A DNA stretch of 64,000 nucleotides from Lepidurus packardi (Eukaryota; Arthropoda; Branchiopoda; Notostraca; Triopsidae): positions 310,001 through 374,000 of the forward strand of contig JAKZAN010000046.1 in NCBI GenBank assembly GCA_023053545.1. The letters are read 5' to 3'. A program made the position numbers and the translations under genes. This document shows, one piece after another, positions 14,001 to 23,919 of this stretch; position 1 is the first letter of the stretch, and each line of letters begins with the position of its first letter. A model generated the notes under the pieces. That model worked only from the letters and a program-made list of their open reading frames with translations. It ran no database searches and was not told where the DNA came from.

Positions 14001-14461
14001 GTCTCTAATCGGGTCTCTAATCGGGTCTCTAATCGGGTCTCTGATCGAGTCTCTGATCGGGTCTCTAATCGGGTCCCTGATCGGGTTTCTGATCGGGTCT
14101 CTAATCGGGTCTCTAATCGGGTCTCTGATCAAGTCTCTAATCGGGTCTCTAATCGGGTCTCTGATCGGGTCTCTAATCGGGTCTCTAATCGGGTCTCTGA
14201 TCGGGTCTCTAATCGGGTCTCTAATCGGGTCTCTGATCGGGTCTCTTATCGCGTCTCTGATCGGGTCTCTGATTGGGTCTCTAATCGGGTTAACAGACGT
14301 GCACTTTGATCGGGTCTCTGATCGGGTCTCTAATCGAGTCTCTAATCGGGTCTCTGATCGGGTCTCTAATCGGGTCTCTAATCGGGTCTCTGATCGGGTC
14401 TCTGATTGGGTCTCTGATCGGGTCTCTAATCGGGTCTCTGATCGGGTCTCTGATCGGGTCT

Positions 14462-16922
14462 CTAATCGGGTCTCTGATCGTGTCTCTGATCGGGTCTCTA
14501 ATCGGGTCTCTAATCGGGTCTCTAATCGGGTCTCTGATCGAGTCTCTGATCGGGTCTCTAATCGGGTCTCTGATCGGGTCTCTGATCGGGTCTCTAATCG
14601 GGTCTCTAATCGGGTCTCTGATCGGGTCTCTAATCGGGTCTCTAATCGGGTCTCTGATCGGGTCTCTAATCGGGTCTCTAATCGGGTCTCTGATCGGGTC
14701 TCTAATCGGGTCTCTAATCGGGTCTCTAATCGGGATCGGGTCTCTGATCGGGTCTCTAATCGGGTCTCTAATCGGGTCTCTGATTGGGTCTCTAATCGGG
14801 TCTCTAATCGGGTCTCTAATCGAAGTCTCTAATCGAGGTCTCTGATCGGGTCTCTAATCCGGTCTCTAATCGGGTCTCTGATCGGGTCTATAATCGGGTT
14901 ATCAGACGTGCACTTTGCCCGGGACTCTAATCGGGTCTCTAATCGGGTCTCTGATCGGGTCTCTGATTGGGTCTCTAATCGGGTCTCAATCGGGTCTCTA
15001 ATCGGGTCTCTAAACGGGTCTCTAATCGGGTCTCTGATCGGGTCTCTGATCGGGTCTCTGATCGGGTCTCTGATCGGGTCTCTGATCGGGTCTCTAATCG
15101 GGTCTCTGATCGGGTCTCTAATCGGGTCTCTAATCGGGTCTCTAATCGGGTCTCTGATCGAGTCTTTGATCGGGTCTCTAATCGGGTCTCTGATCGGGTC
15201 TCTGATCGGGTCTCTGATCGGGTCTCTAATCGGGTCTCTAATCGGGTCTCTGATCGGGTCTCTGATTGGGTCTCTAATCGGGTCTCTAATCGGGTCTCTA
15301 ATCGACGTCTCAAATCGAGGTCTCTGATCGGGTCTCTAATCCGGTCTCTAATCGGGTCTCTAATCGGGTCTGTGATCGGGTCTCTAATCGGGTCTCTGAT
15401 CGGATCTCTGATCGGGTCTCTGATCGGGTCTCTGATCGACTCTCTGATCGGGTCTCTGATCGGGTCTCTAATCGGGTCTCTAATCGGGTACTCTGATCGG
15501 GTCTCTGATCGGGTCTCTAATCGGGTCTCTAATCGGGTCTCTAATCGGGTCTCTGATCGGGTCTCTGATCGGGTCTTTAATCGGGTCTCTGATCGGGTCT
15601 CTGATCGGGTCTCTGATCGGGTCTCTGATCGGGTCTCTGATCGGGTCTCTAATCGAGGTCTCTGATCGGGTCTCTAATCCGGTCTCTAATCGGGTCTCTG
15701 ATCGGGTCTATAATCGGGTTATCAGACGTGCACTTTGACCGGGACTCTAATCGGGGTCTCTTATCGGGTCTCTAACCGTGTCTCTGACGGGTCTCTGATC
15801 GGGTCTCTGATCGGGTCTCTGATCGGGTCTCTTATCGCGTCTCTGATCGGGTCTCTGATCGGTTCTCTAATCGGGTTAACAGACGTGCACTAATGCGACG
15901 CGAACGCGACGTTGGCCGTCTCAAAAAACCAAAAAACAAACAAACAGACGTGCAATTTGATCGGGTCTCTGATCGGGTCTCTGATCGGGTCTCTAATCGG
16001 GTCTCTAATCGGGTCTCTGATCGGGTCTCTGATTGGGTCTCTAATCGGGTCTCTAATCGGGTCTCTGATCGGGTCTTTGATTGGGTCTCTAATCGGGTCT
16101 CTAATCGGGTCTCTAATCGACGTCTCTAATCGAGGTCTCTGATCGGGTCTATAATCCGGTCTCTAGTCGGGTCTCTAATCGGGTATGTGATCGGGTCTCT
16201 AATCGGGTCTATGATCGGGTCTCTGATCGGGTCTCTGATCGGGTCTCTGATCGACTCTCTGATCGGGTCTCTGATCGGGTCTTTAATCGGGTCTCTGATC
16301 GACTCTCTGATCGGGTCTCTGATCGAGTCTCTGATCGGGTCTCTAATCGGGTCTCTGATCGGGTCTCTGATCGGGTCTCTAATCGGGTCTCTAATCGGGT
16401 CTCTGATCGGGTCTCTAATCGGGTCTCTAATCGGGTCTCTGATCGGGTCTCTAATCGGGTCTCTAATCGGGTCTCTAATCGGGTCTCTAATCGGGTCTCT
16501 GATCGGGTCTCTGATCGGGTCTTTAATCGGGTCTTTAATCGGGTCTCTGATCGGGTCTCTGATCGGGTCTCTATTCGGGTCTCTAATCGGGTCTCTGATC
16601 GGGTCTCTAATCGGGTCTCTAATCGGGTCTCTGATCGGGTCTCTAATCGGGTCTCTAATCGGGTCTCTGATCGGGTCTCTAATCGGGTCTCTAATCGGGT
16701 CTCTAATCGGGTCTCTGATCGAGTCTCTGATCGGGTCTCTAATCGGGTCCCTGATCGGGTTTCTGATCGGGTCTCTAATCGGGTCTCTAATCGGGTCTCT
16801 GATCAAGTCTCTAATCGGGTCTCTAATCGGGTCTCTGATCGGGTCTCTAATCGGGTCTCTAATCGGGTCTCTGATCGGGTCTCTAATCGGGTCTCTAATC
16901 GGGTCTCTGATCGGGTCTCTTA
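14462..16922. repeat. Higher-order block, copy C
   Basis: From about 14776 this matches copy A at offset 14,355 up to about 16922, where it switches to CTTATCGCG while copy A continues differently. Further left the match continues after a length difference of about 42 bp near 14730, where a monomer is broken (CGGGATCGGG). It is followed in tandem by copy D at a spacing of 2,715 bp. Confidence 0.78.
15892..15942 (+). repeat. 51-bp A-tailed insert, copy 3 (C subtype)
   Basis: C subtype with GTGCAATTT downstream, at the equivalent place in higher-order copy C. Confidence 0.8.
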
Positions 16923-18606
16923 TCGCGTCTCTGATCGGGTCTCTGATTGGGTCTCTAATCGGGTTAACAGACGTGCACTTTGATCGGGTCTCTGATCGGG
17001 TCTCTAATCGAGTCTCTAATCGGGTCTCTGATCGGGTCTCTAATCGGGTCTCTAATCGGGTCTCTGATCGGGTCTCTGATTGGGTCTCTAATCGGGTCTC
17101 AATCGGGTCTCTAATCGGGTCTCTAAACGGGTCTCTAATCGGGTCTCTGATCGGGTCTCTGATCGGGTCTCTGATCGGGTCTCTAATCGGGTCTCTGATC
17201 GGGTCTCTGATCGGGTCTCTAATCGGGTCTCTGATCGTGTCTCTGATCGGGTCTCTAATCGGGTCTCTAATCGGGTCTCTAATCGGGTCTCTGATCGAGT
17301 CTCTGATCGGGTCTCTAATCGGGTCTCTGATCGGGTCTCTGATCGGGTCTCTAATCGGGTCTCTAATCGGGTCTCTGATCGGGTCTCTAATCGGGTCTCT
17401 AATCGGGTCTCTGATCGGGTCTCTAATCGGGTCTCTAATCGGGTCTCTGATCGGGTCTCTAATCGGGTCTCTAATCGGGTCTCTGATCGGGTCTCTGATT
17501 GGGTCTCTAATCGGGTCTCTAATCGGGTCTCTAATCGAAGTCTCTAATCGAGGTCTCTGATCGGGTCTCTAATCCGGTCTCTAATCGGGTCTCTGATCGG
17601 GTCTATAATCGGGTTATCAGACGTGCACTTTGCCCGGGACTCTAATCGGGTCTCTAATCGGGTCTCTGATCGGGTCTCTGATTGGGTCTCTAATCGGGTC
17701 TCAATCGGGTCTCTAATCGGGTCTCTAAACGGGTCTCTAATCGGGTCTCTGATCGGGTCTCTGATCGGGTCTCTGATCGGGTCTCTGATCGGGTCTCTGA
17801 TCGGGTCTCTAATCGGGTCTCTGATCGGGTCTCTAATCGGGTCTCTAATCGGGTCTCTAATCGGGTCTCTGATCGAGTCTCTGATCGGGTCTCTAATCGG
17901 GTCTCTGATCGGGTCTCTGATCGGGTCTCTGATCGGGTCTCTAATCGGGTCTCTAATCGGGTCTCTGATCGGGTCTCTGATTGGGTCTCTAATCGGGTCT
18001 CTAATCGGGTCTCTAATCGACGTCTCAAATCGAGGTCTCTGATCGGGTCTCTAATCCGGTCTCTAATCGGGTCTCTAATCGGGTCTGTGATCGGGTCTCT
18101 AATCGGGTCTCTGATCGGATCTCTGATCGGGTCTCTGATCGGGTCTCTGATCGACTCTCTGATCGGGTCTCTGATCGGGTCTCTAATCGGGTCTCTAATC
18201 GGGTACTCTGATCGGGTCTCTGATCGGGTCTCTAATCGGGTCTCTAATCGGGTCTCTAATCGGGTCTCTGATCGGGTCTCTGATCGGGTCTTTAATCGGG
18301 TCTCTGATCGGGTCTCTGATCGGGTCTCTGATCGGGTCTCTGATCGGGTCTCTGATCGGGTCTCTAATCGAGGTCTCTGATCGGGTCTCTAATCCGGTCT
18401 CTAATCGGGTCTCTGATCGGGTCTATAATCGGGTTATCAGACGTGCACTTTGACCGGGACTCTAATCGGGGTCTCTTATCGGGTCTCTAACCGTGTCTCT
18501 GACGGGTCTCTGATCGGGTCTCTGATCGGGTCTCTGATCGGGTCTCTTATCGCGTCTCTGATCGGGTCTCTGATCGGTTCTCTAATCGGGTTAACAGACG
18601 TGCACT

Positions 18607-18657
18607 AATGCGACGCGAACGCGACGTTGGCCGTCTCAAAAAACCAAAAAACAAACA
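18607..18657 (+). repeat. 51-bp A-tailed insert, copy 4 (C subtype)
   Basis: C subtype with GTGCAATTT downstream, at the equivalent place in higher-order copy D. Confidence 0.8.
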
Positions 18658-19693
18658 AACAGACGTGCAATTTGATCGGGTCTCTGATCGGGTCTCTGAT
18701 CGGGTCTCTAATCGGGTCTCTAATCGGGTCTCTGATCGGGTCTCTGATTGGGTCTCTAATCGGGTCTCTAATCGGGTCTCTGATCGGGTCTCTGATTGGG
18801 TCTCTAATCGGGTATCTAATCGGGTCTCTAATCGACGTCTCTAATCGAGGTCTCTGATCGGGTCTATAATCCGGTCTCTAGTCGGGTCTCTAATCGGGTA
18901 TGTGATCGGGTCTCTAATCGGGTCTATGATCGGGTCTCTGATCGGGTCTCTGATCGGGTCTCTGATCGACTCTCTGATCGGGTCTCTGATCGGGTCTTTA
19001 ATCGGGTCTCTGATCGACTCTCTGATCGGGTCTCTGATCGAGTCTCTGATCGGGTCTCTAATCGGGTCTCTGATCGGGTCTCTGATCGGGTCTCTAATCG
19101 GGTCTCTAATCGGGTCTCTGATCGGGTCTCTAATCGGGTCTCTAATCGGGTCTCTGATCGGGTCTCTAATTGGGTCTCTAATCGGGTCTCTAATCGGGTC
19201 TCTAATCGGGTCTCTGATCGGGTCTCTGATCGGGTCTTTAATCGGGTCTTTAATCGGGTCTCTGATCGGGTCTCTGATCGGGTCTCTATTCGGGTCTCTA
19301 ATCGGGTCTCTGATCGGGTCTCTAATCGGGTCTCTAATCGGGTCTCTGATCGGGTCTCTAATCGGGTCTCTAATCGGGTCTCTGATCGGGTCTCTAATCG
19401 GGTCTCTAATCGGGTCTCTAATCGGGTCTCTGATCGAGTCTCTGATCGGGTCTCTAATCGGGTCCCTGATCGGGTTTCTGATCGGGTCTCTAATCGGGTC
19501 TCTAATCGGGTCTCTGATCAAGTCTCTAATCGGGTCTCTAATCGGGTCTCTGATCGGGTCTCTAATCGGGTCTCTAATCGGGTCTCTGATCGGGTCTCTA
19601 ATCGGGTCTCTAATCGGGTCTCTGATCGGGTCTCTGATTGGGTCTCTAATCGGGTCTCTAATCGGGTCTCTAATCGACGTCTCTAATCGAGGT

Positions 19694-19701
19694 CTCTGAT
19701 C
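19694..19701. repeat. Target-site duplication, left (CTCTGATC)
   Basis: Eight bases directly outside the left inverted repeat recur directly outside the right one at 23920-23927. Removing the element plus one copy restores an in-phase satellite (GGTCTCTGATC followed by GGGTCTCTAATCC). The target is itself a 12-bp repeat and the element starts with GGGT as the monomer does, so a 9-bp duplication (CTCTGATCG) with slightly asymmetric ends cannot be excluded. Confidence 0.8.
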
Positions 19702-19845
19702 GGGTAGGAGACGATTCACCACAGCCAAAACCTGTTTTTACTAATCCTGTCAACTCACCACAACTGCCCTCTAGTGACAATTCACCACACGACAATTCAC
19801 CACAGTATGATAATTTAATACTGACATAGTGGAAACCCGCCTTAA
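19702..19845 (+). repeat. Left terminal inverted repeat, 144 bp
   Basis: Starts GGGTAGGAGACGATTCACCA and ends at CTTAA. It is the exact reverse complement of 23776-23919 over all 144 bases and diverges immediately inward. It contains four copies of an (A/G)A(T/C)TCACCAC-type motif and a CTCF-like motif. Confidence 0.95.
19764..19777 (-). promoter_or_regulatory. CTCF-like motif in the left inverted repeat
   Basis: Read on the minus strand this is TCACTAGAGGGCAG, which fits the animal CTCF core CCASYAGRKGGCRS at 13 of 14 positions. Because it lies in the inverted repeat it recurs at 23844-23857 on the plus strand, giving a divergent pair. Binding is not shown; chance or a shared transposon-end motif is possible. 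Confidence 0.35.
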
Positions 19846-20445
19846 GGTAGGCAAGGTTACTGGAACCAAGGTTCTATCATCGGGCAGGGCTAGCATAGGG
19901 AATACTTTGCCTCTTTCCTGAAAGCGCGCGGATTTTGAGACACGGGAAGCGACTACGTTCTGTTGCTATATTCTTAATATATGAAATGTTTATATAATTA
20001 ATTTTTAGGAGTTCGACATCGCCCTGTATATTTAGTTCTTTTTTTTTCGTAGAACGATCGAGACAACAGCTGTTGGAATGGTAGACCATGGAGTATTTGT
20101 TTCTTCTTCAGTTACTTGATGCCACAGAATAGCTCCTTATTCTTCAAATACTTATGGCGAACTTCAGTGGTGCATGTTTTGTTCTTGCTATAAAAAAAAG
20201 CTTTTGTTTTTCCACTAAAATGTATATAGAGGAGGGTAGGAGATGGAGGAGAGTAGGAATAGGAACAAGAGTAGCGTTACGCAAAAAGGGAATTCCAAGG
20301 GGATTCCTTTCAAACAAGGTAGCCTCAGGTAAGCTTTCTCAGGTTTTCCACTAAGTGAAGGGAACTTATATCTATGAAATTTTACCTGTACTCCCGTATT
20401 TATATTCACAACTCCAGAAGTGCTAGATATTACTTACCTCGAAGC
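19846..20445 (+). promoter_or_regulatory. Transposon 5' region between inverted repeat and transposase start
   Basis: About 600 bp that I do not read as coding. It holds a TATA-like TATATAG at 20223-20229 and a strong splice donor (CAG then GTAAGC) at 20329. A usable acceptor CAG ends at 20417, so a 5' untranslated intron 20329-20417 is possible. That intron would remove an in-frame upstream ATG at 20374 and leave the ATG at 20446 first. Promoter and intron assignments are inference. Confidence 0.35.
19878..19901 (+). repeat. 24-bp subterminal direct repeat, left copy
   Basis: This short segment (core CATCGGGCRGGGCTAGC) recurs in the same orientation at 23740-23763, just inside the right inverted repeat. 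The copies agree at 21 of 24 positions, and all three differences are A/G. Being direct rather than inverted, it is not an extension of the terminal repeats. Confidence 0.7.
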
Positions 20446-20686
20446 ATGGATCTGTGCGTTGTATGTGGCAAACGCGTAACACACCGACAGCAAGCACTTG
20501 GGCCGTGCGATGATTGCGGTCTTTGGCAGCACCGTATTTGCAATACCGGTAGACATTCCCTTCTTTCTTCCCAAATTATATTTTATTTCACTAACTAACT
20601 TAGGAATCACGCCGCGGCAGTACCGACAGCTTCAGGAAGCTGATGACTTTGCATGGTCCTGCAACGTTTGTCGTGAAAGACTGTTG
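20446..20686 (+). other. PHD finger coding region split by a 55-bp intron
   Basis: Exons 1 and 2 encode residues 1-62. The finger spacing is C-x2-C, 13 residues, C-x2-C, 4 residues, H-x2-C, 21 residues, C-x2-C, all within the PHD range. The intron (20549-20603) has a CTAAC branch-like motif at 20591 and joins the two halves in phase within codon 35. PHD fingers commonly read histone H3 tails; whether this one does is not known. Confidence 0.85.
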
Positions 20687-23059
20687 GTAATTACCCACCA
20701 GTTGCATTTTAATAATATACCTTTAATACGTCGTATTTGTTTAGTGTTCTTCGGCATCCGCAGAAACAAACCATTCGGTGAACTTGTCTTTCGACATGCC
20801 AATAGCGCATAGCACTGCCATTAATGTAAACCTATTCAAGACTGCAATATCAGTATATTCTATTTCTCATAATTGTCTTCCATAGGAACTGGATAATTCC
20901 TTACCTCCTCTTGGGACTACCTCGCCATCCATGGCAACTGCCCTCCAGCGCGGCGACACGGCTAACACCCAGGTAAATTTTCAGCTTGATTGTGAAAAAT
21001 TAAATAAAAGAAAATGTTTCTTCTCCTTAGAATCGTAGCAAAGAAGCCATTACAGCTCGCCCATCTTCGATGACTGCTGCTTTAAATATAACCTACGTTG
21101 TAGACCGGATTTCCGACGAAGTATTTATTTATCCCGAATTTATATATAACTAAACAATTACTTATTTTCAATTCAGCAGGTTAATGGTAGAGACAGGCTG
21201 GCTGGGACACCTCCTTTTCTTTCCAGTGGATCTTCAAACTATGATCACGAGGACGGCGATACTGAGGCTAGTAACGACACCATCACCGAAGATATTGAAG
21301 ATATAATCAGCCAGGTATACACTATACATAAAGTTAAGCTCTAAATTAAATGTTATTCGTTTTTTAGATTGACACTATTAATATCACCAATCCGGAAATC
21401 CCTTTTACAGTTCCGCAACGGATCGAGGAAGATTCACTGATTACCGAACCTGTTCGCACTGATGCTGTCCATAACGAAATTACATACACAGTAATTGAAC
21501 GCGGCACAGAACGAGGAAAACCAGCACTGGCAGATTCTTGCGGGTGGAAATACGTCCGACACCGGGTGCAGAAGAACGGTACAGTGGACTGGATCTGTTC
21601 CGTACATAGGATGGTTCTTAAGTGCCCTGGCTTCGTGAAGCAAACGGGATCGAGCTTCGTTTTGGTGCGCAAGCACATTTGCAACAGTCAAGCTGATGGG
21701 AGAGACAAGGCTGTAGAAATGAAGCGAGACATGAAGGATGCTGCCATGAAAGGTATTTGGATTACGTCGATTTTGCAAAAAAGTTTTAATAATAAAGGAA
21801 AATTCAAACAGACCCATTCCGCTCTGCACAAAACATCGTAGAAGATGTGTTGATTGCCCATACAGGAGGGAACGCTGTGCCCGAGGCCTTGCCAGCTTTT
21901 CCTGCTCTCGCCCGCTTGACCAACAGGGCACGAGAAAAGCAGCGACCAAGACACCCGATGTCCTTGGACTTCGAGCTCAACACGGCTCATGTCCCACCAG
22001 GATTTCTACAGTGGGATTCATTTAACGCGGACAACGGAGTACAAACGCGTAGACATTTAATTTTTGCAACTGACAGCATGCTTACCCTTTTGGCGAATGC
22101 TGTCCAGTGGTTTTGCGACGCTACTTTTTACGTCGTAAGGCCTCCATTTACTCAACTATTTTCCATCCACGCATTCATAAAGCACGGAGGAAATATCAAA
22201 CAGGTATTTGGCTGACTATTTAATCTAGGAAAAAAAATACTAATTAGTATTTCAGGTGCCAATGGTCTTCAGTCTGATGTCTGGCAAAACGGTGCAGGAT
22301 TACAAAGATGTCTTACTAGCCATAGTCCGCCGCTGTCCGCACTTGCCACGTGTTTCAAACATATTAATGGATTTCGAAGCAGCCATTTGGCAAGCAGCGA
22401 AGTTCGTTATGCCACACGTGACTCTGCGCGGCTGCTCGTTCCACTGGAGCCAAGCGGTATATCGAAAGATCCAGGAAGTAGGACTCCAACGACAGTACAG
22501 GAACGAAGAAACGATCCGCAGCTTTTGCCGGTAATGTTGTTATGTCGAAATCTTCACTATTTACATACTTATACTCCTATCATTTAGGATGATACTAGCC
22601 CTCCAGTTCTTGCCGGCAGAGCACATCCCTCCCGCCCTGGATAGTCTAACGAGACAAAATGAGAATTCGCTTGTTGGTCAAGTTTGTCAGTATGTAAAGC
22701 GTACCTGGGTCGATTCCACGATCTGGCCACCGCAGTCCTGGTCGGCGTTCGGCCGTGCCATCAGGACAAACAACGACCTCGAATCTTGGCACGCTAGGCT
22801 TAATCGGAAAGCACAAAAGAAGGGTCTAAACCTTTACATGCTCCTCGAGCTACTGAAAAGGGAGGCAGAGATCGTCAAAATTAGCGTGCAGCTAATTACA
22901 GAAGACCGCCTATCAAGGGTTCAGAAGAAGCACCAGCAGGAGGTAGATGCGAAGTTGGAGCAGCTGTTTGTAAAGTACAGTGACGGACAGTTGGGTGCTG
23001 CCGAATTGTTGAAGCACTGTTCTTACGTATACGACCCTATCGGAAATGAAGATAAATAA
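20446..23059 (+). CDS. PHD-FLYWCH-MULE transposase, 9 exons, 674 aa
   Basis: Transposase of the host element, expected to bind its ends and cut and join DNA in the nucleus. Exons inferred from phase and GT-AG sites are 20446-20548, 20604-20686, 20886-20972, 21031-21120, 21177-21314, 21368-21752, 21812-22203, 22256-22530 and 22588-23059 (TAA), 2,025 nt in all. Residues 4-57 form a C4HC3 PHD finger: C4, C7, C21, C24, H29, C32, C54, C57, with W52 two residues before the last Cys pair. Residues about 92-205 are acidic and low in complexity. Residues about 206-272 form a FLYWCH-type finger (W242, C244, C253, H270, C272; the last ligand is Cys instead of the usual His). The MULE core follows, with candidate catalytic D398 (WFCDATF), D465 (MDFEAA) and E583 (NNDLESWH), plus GCSFHW at 485-490. 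Start chosen: ATG with A at -3 and G at +4, directly before the PHD finger. Exact exon 5 start could be 21177 or 21180. Confidence 0.9.
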
Positions 23060-23138
23060 TTTTACATTTATTTTAGATTTATTTGTTTTACATTTATTTT
23101 AGATTTATTTTTTTTAGATTTATTTTAGATTTATTTTA
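23060..23138 (+). repeat. T-rich tandem repeat after the transposase stop
   Basis: Degenerate copies of TTTATTTTAGAT follow the stop codon, with a 26-bp unit beginning TTTTACATTTATTTTAGAT present twice. It is probably in the 3' untranslated region. No function is evident. Confidence 0.7.
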
Positions 23139-23406
23139 TGACAATGTGGTAAACTACTGTTTGCATGCCAACTATTGTATTATTTTCTGACTGTTTTGAT
23201 TCTATACCGTGATTGTGCCTAATTTTTATCTCTCGTTTTGACGAATCTGCGAATTTTGACTATACGCTAGAGTACTAGTGAATATACGTATGTTTGTGTA
23301 CAATGTTTATAAATATATATTGATGGTTTATAGAAACTTATCCTAAACTGTCCTTGCCCAAGTGAAGATGAAAACTTTAACCACTTAATCATAATTACTA
23401 ATAAAT
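23139..23406 (+). other. Probable 3' untranslated region and poly(A) signal
   Basis: AT-rich, no convincing open frame. An AATAAA hexamer lies at 23400-23405, about 340 bp after the stop codon. It is the best poly(A) candidate seen, but in AT-rich sequence such hexamers occur by chance. Confidence 0.35.
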
Positions 23407-23739
23407 TTGAATACAAACTACAAATCGTTTGAATTTGAACAAAACTACAAGTACAACTTTTAAAACTCGTTTTCAGGATTGCTCACGTTTAATGATTAAT
23501 ATATTTGAATACAAACTACAACTCGTTTTCACGACGTGTTCACGTTTTGTTTGTGTACAAACTACAACTCGTTTTGTGTTACAAACTACTACAACTCGTA
23601 CAACTACGTCTACAATTTGACTACAAACTACAACTCGTTTAAATTTGAATACAAACAACAACTCGTTTTCACGATGTGTTCACGTTTTGTTTATGTACAG
23701 GGAGTCAAGAACGACATCTCTCCCGAAATAATAACAAAG
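23407..23739 (+). repeat. Subterminal degenerate repeats (TACAAACTACAACTCGTTT)
   Basis: Several imperfect copies of TACAAACTACAACTCGTTT occur here. A longer 53-bp unit is present at 23507-23559 and again at 23647-23699, with three mismatches and a spacing of 140 bp. Subterminal repeats in MULE or Phantom elements may be transposase-binding sites; that is inference, and no equivalent is seen at the left end. Confidence 0.7.
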
Positions 23740-23763
23740 CATCGGGCGGGGCTAGCGTGGGGA
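23740..23763 (+). repeat. 24-bp subterminal direct repeat, right copy
   Basis: Matches 19878-19901 in the same orientation at 21 of 24 positions. It lies 12 bp inside the right inverted repeat, whereas the left copy lies 32 bp inside. Confidence 0.7.
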
Positions 23764-23775
23764 GTGACGAAGGCT

Positions 23776-23919
23776 TTAAGGCGGGTTTCCACTATGTCAG
23801 TATTAAATTATCATACTGTGGTGAATTGTCGTGTGGTGAATTGTCACTAGAGGGCAGTTGTGGTGAGTTGACAGGATTAGTAAAAACAGGTTTTGGCTGT
23901 GGTGAATCGTCTCCTACCC
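23776..23919 (-). repeat. Right terminal inverted repeat, 144 bp
   Basis: Exact reverse complement of 19702-19845, ending CTCCTACCC. The following base starts the 8-bp target duplication. Confidence 0.95.
23844..23857 (+). promoter_or_regulatory. CTCF-like motif in the right inverted repeat
   Basis: TCACTAGAGGGCAG on the plus strand, the mirror of the site at 19764-19777. Only the first base departs from the CTCF core consensus. Confidence 0.35.

Larger units (their letters stand above)
1..19701. repeat. 12-bp satellite array, block 1 (GGGTCTCTRATC)
   Basis: Head-to-tail 12-bp monomers run through the whole interval. Most variation falls at one site, R, which is A or G (TAATC or TGATC). Rarer variants act as landmarks: CTTTAATC, CTATTC, CTTATCGCG, CTAAACGGG, GTCTGTGATC, GATCGACTC and AATCCGG. 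Larger landmarks are the GGGTTAACAGACGTGCAC and GGGTTATCAGACGTGCAC motifs and the embedded 51-bp A-tailed insert. R often runs A-A-G, making a 36-bp sub-repeat. Nothing other than satellite, its landmarks and the embedded inserts is present. The block ends where a transposon is inserted. Confidence 0.98.
17071..19701. repeat. Higher-order block, copy D (interrupted by the transposon)
   Basis: Matches copy A from position 1 at offset 17,070 with no net length change until about 19636, then carries 50 bp that copy A lacks. It is cut at 19701 by the transposon and resumes at 23920 in the same monomer phase. Confidence 0.85.
19702..23919 (+). mobile_element. Intact Phantom-like MULE DNA transposon, 4,218 bp
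   Basis: The element has 144-bp terminal inverted repeats that agree at every base I compared, an 8-bp target-site duplication, and one multi-exon transposase gene with no stop or frameshift in the inferred exons. FLYWCH plus MULE domains place it in the Mutator superfamily. FLYWCH-bearing animal members have been described as Phantom elements, so that group is the likeliest. It is the only non-satellite DNA in the window apart from the 51-bp inserts. Perfect inverted repeats and an open gene suggest a recent insertion and possible autonomy; that is inference. Assignment to Mutator is firm, the Phantom label is tentative. Confidence 0.93.

Noticed and set aside
19877-20089. Minus-strand 70-codon frame in the transposon 5' region
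   Set aside because: Short, no domain, and it overlaps a poly-T tract and the subterminal direct repeat; a chance frame.
20154-20354. A 66-codon frame upstream of the transposase as an extra coding exon
   Set aside because: It has no recognisable domain. Splicing it from the good donor at 20329 to the acceptor ending at 20417 puts the PHD exon out of frame, so it is more likely 5' untranslated.
21364-21990. Minus-strand open frames opposite the FLYWCH exon
   Set aside because: They overlap exons that encode conserved FLYWCH and MULE residues on the plus strand and show no domain of their own.
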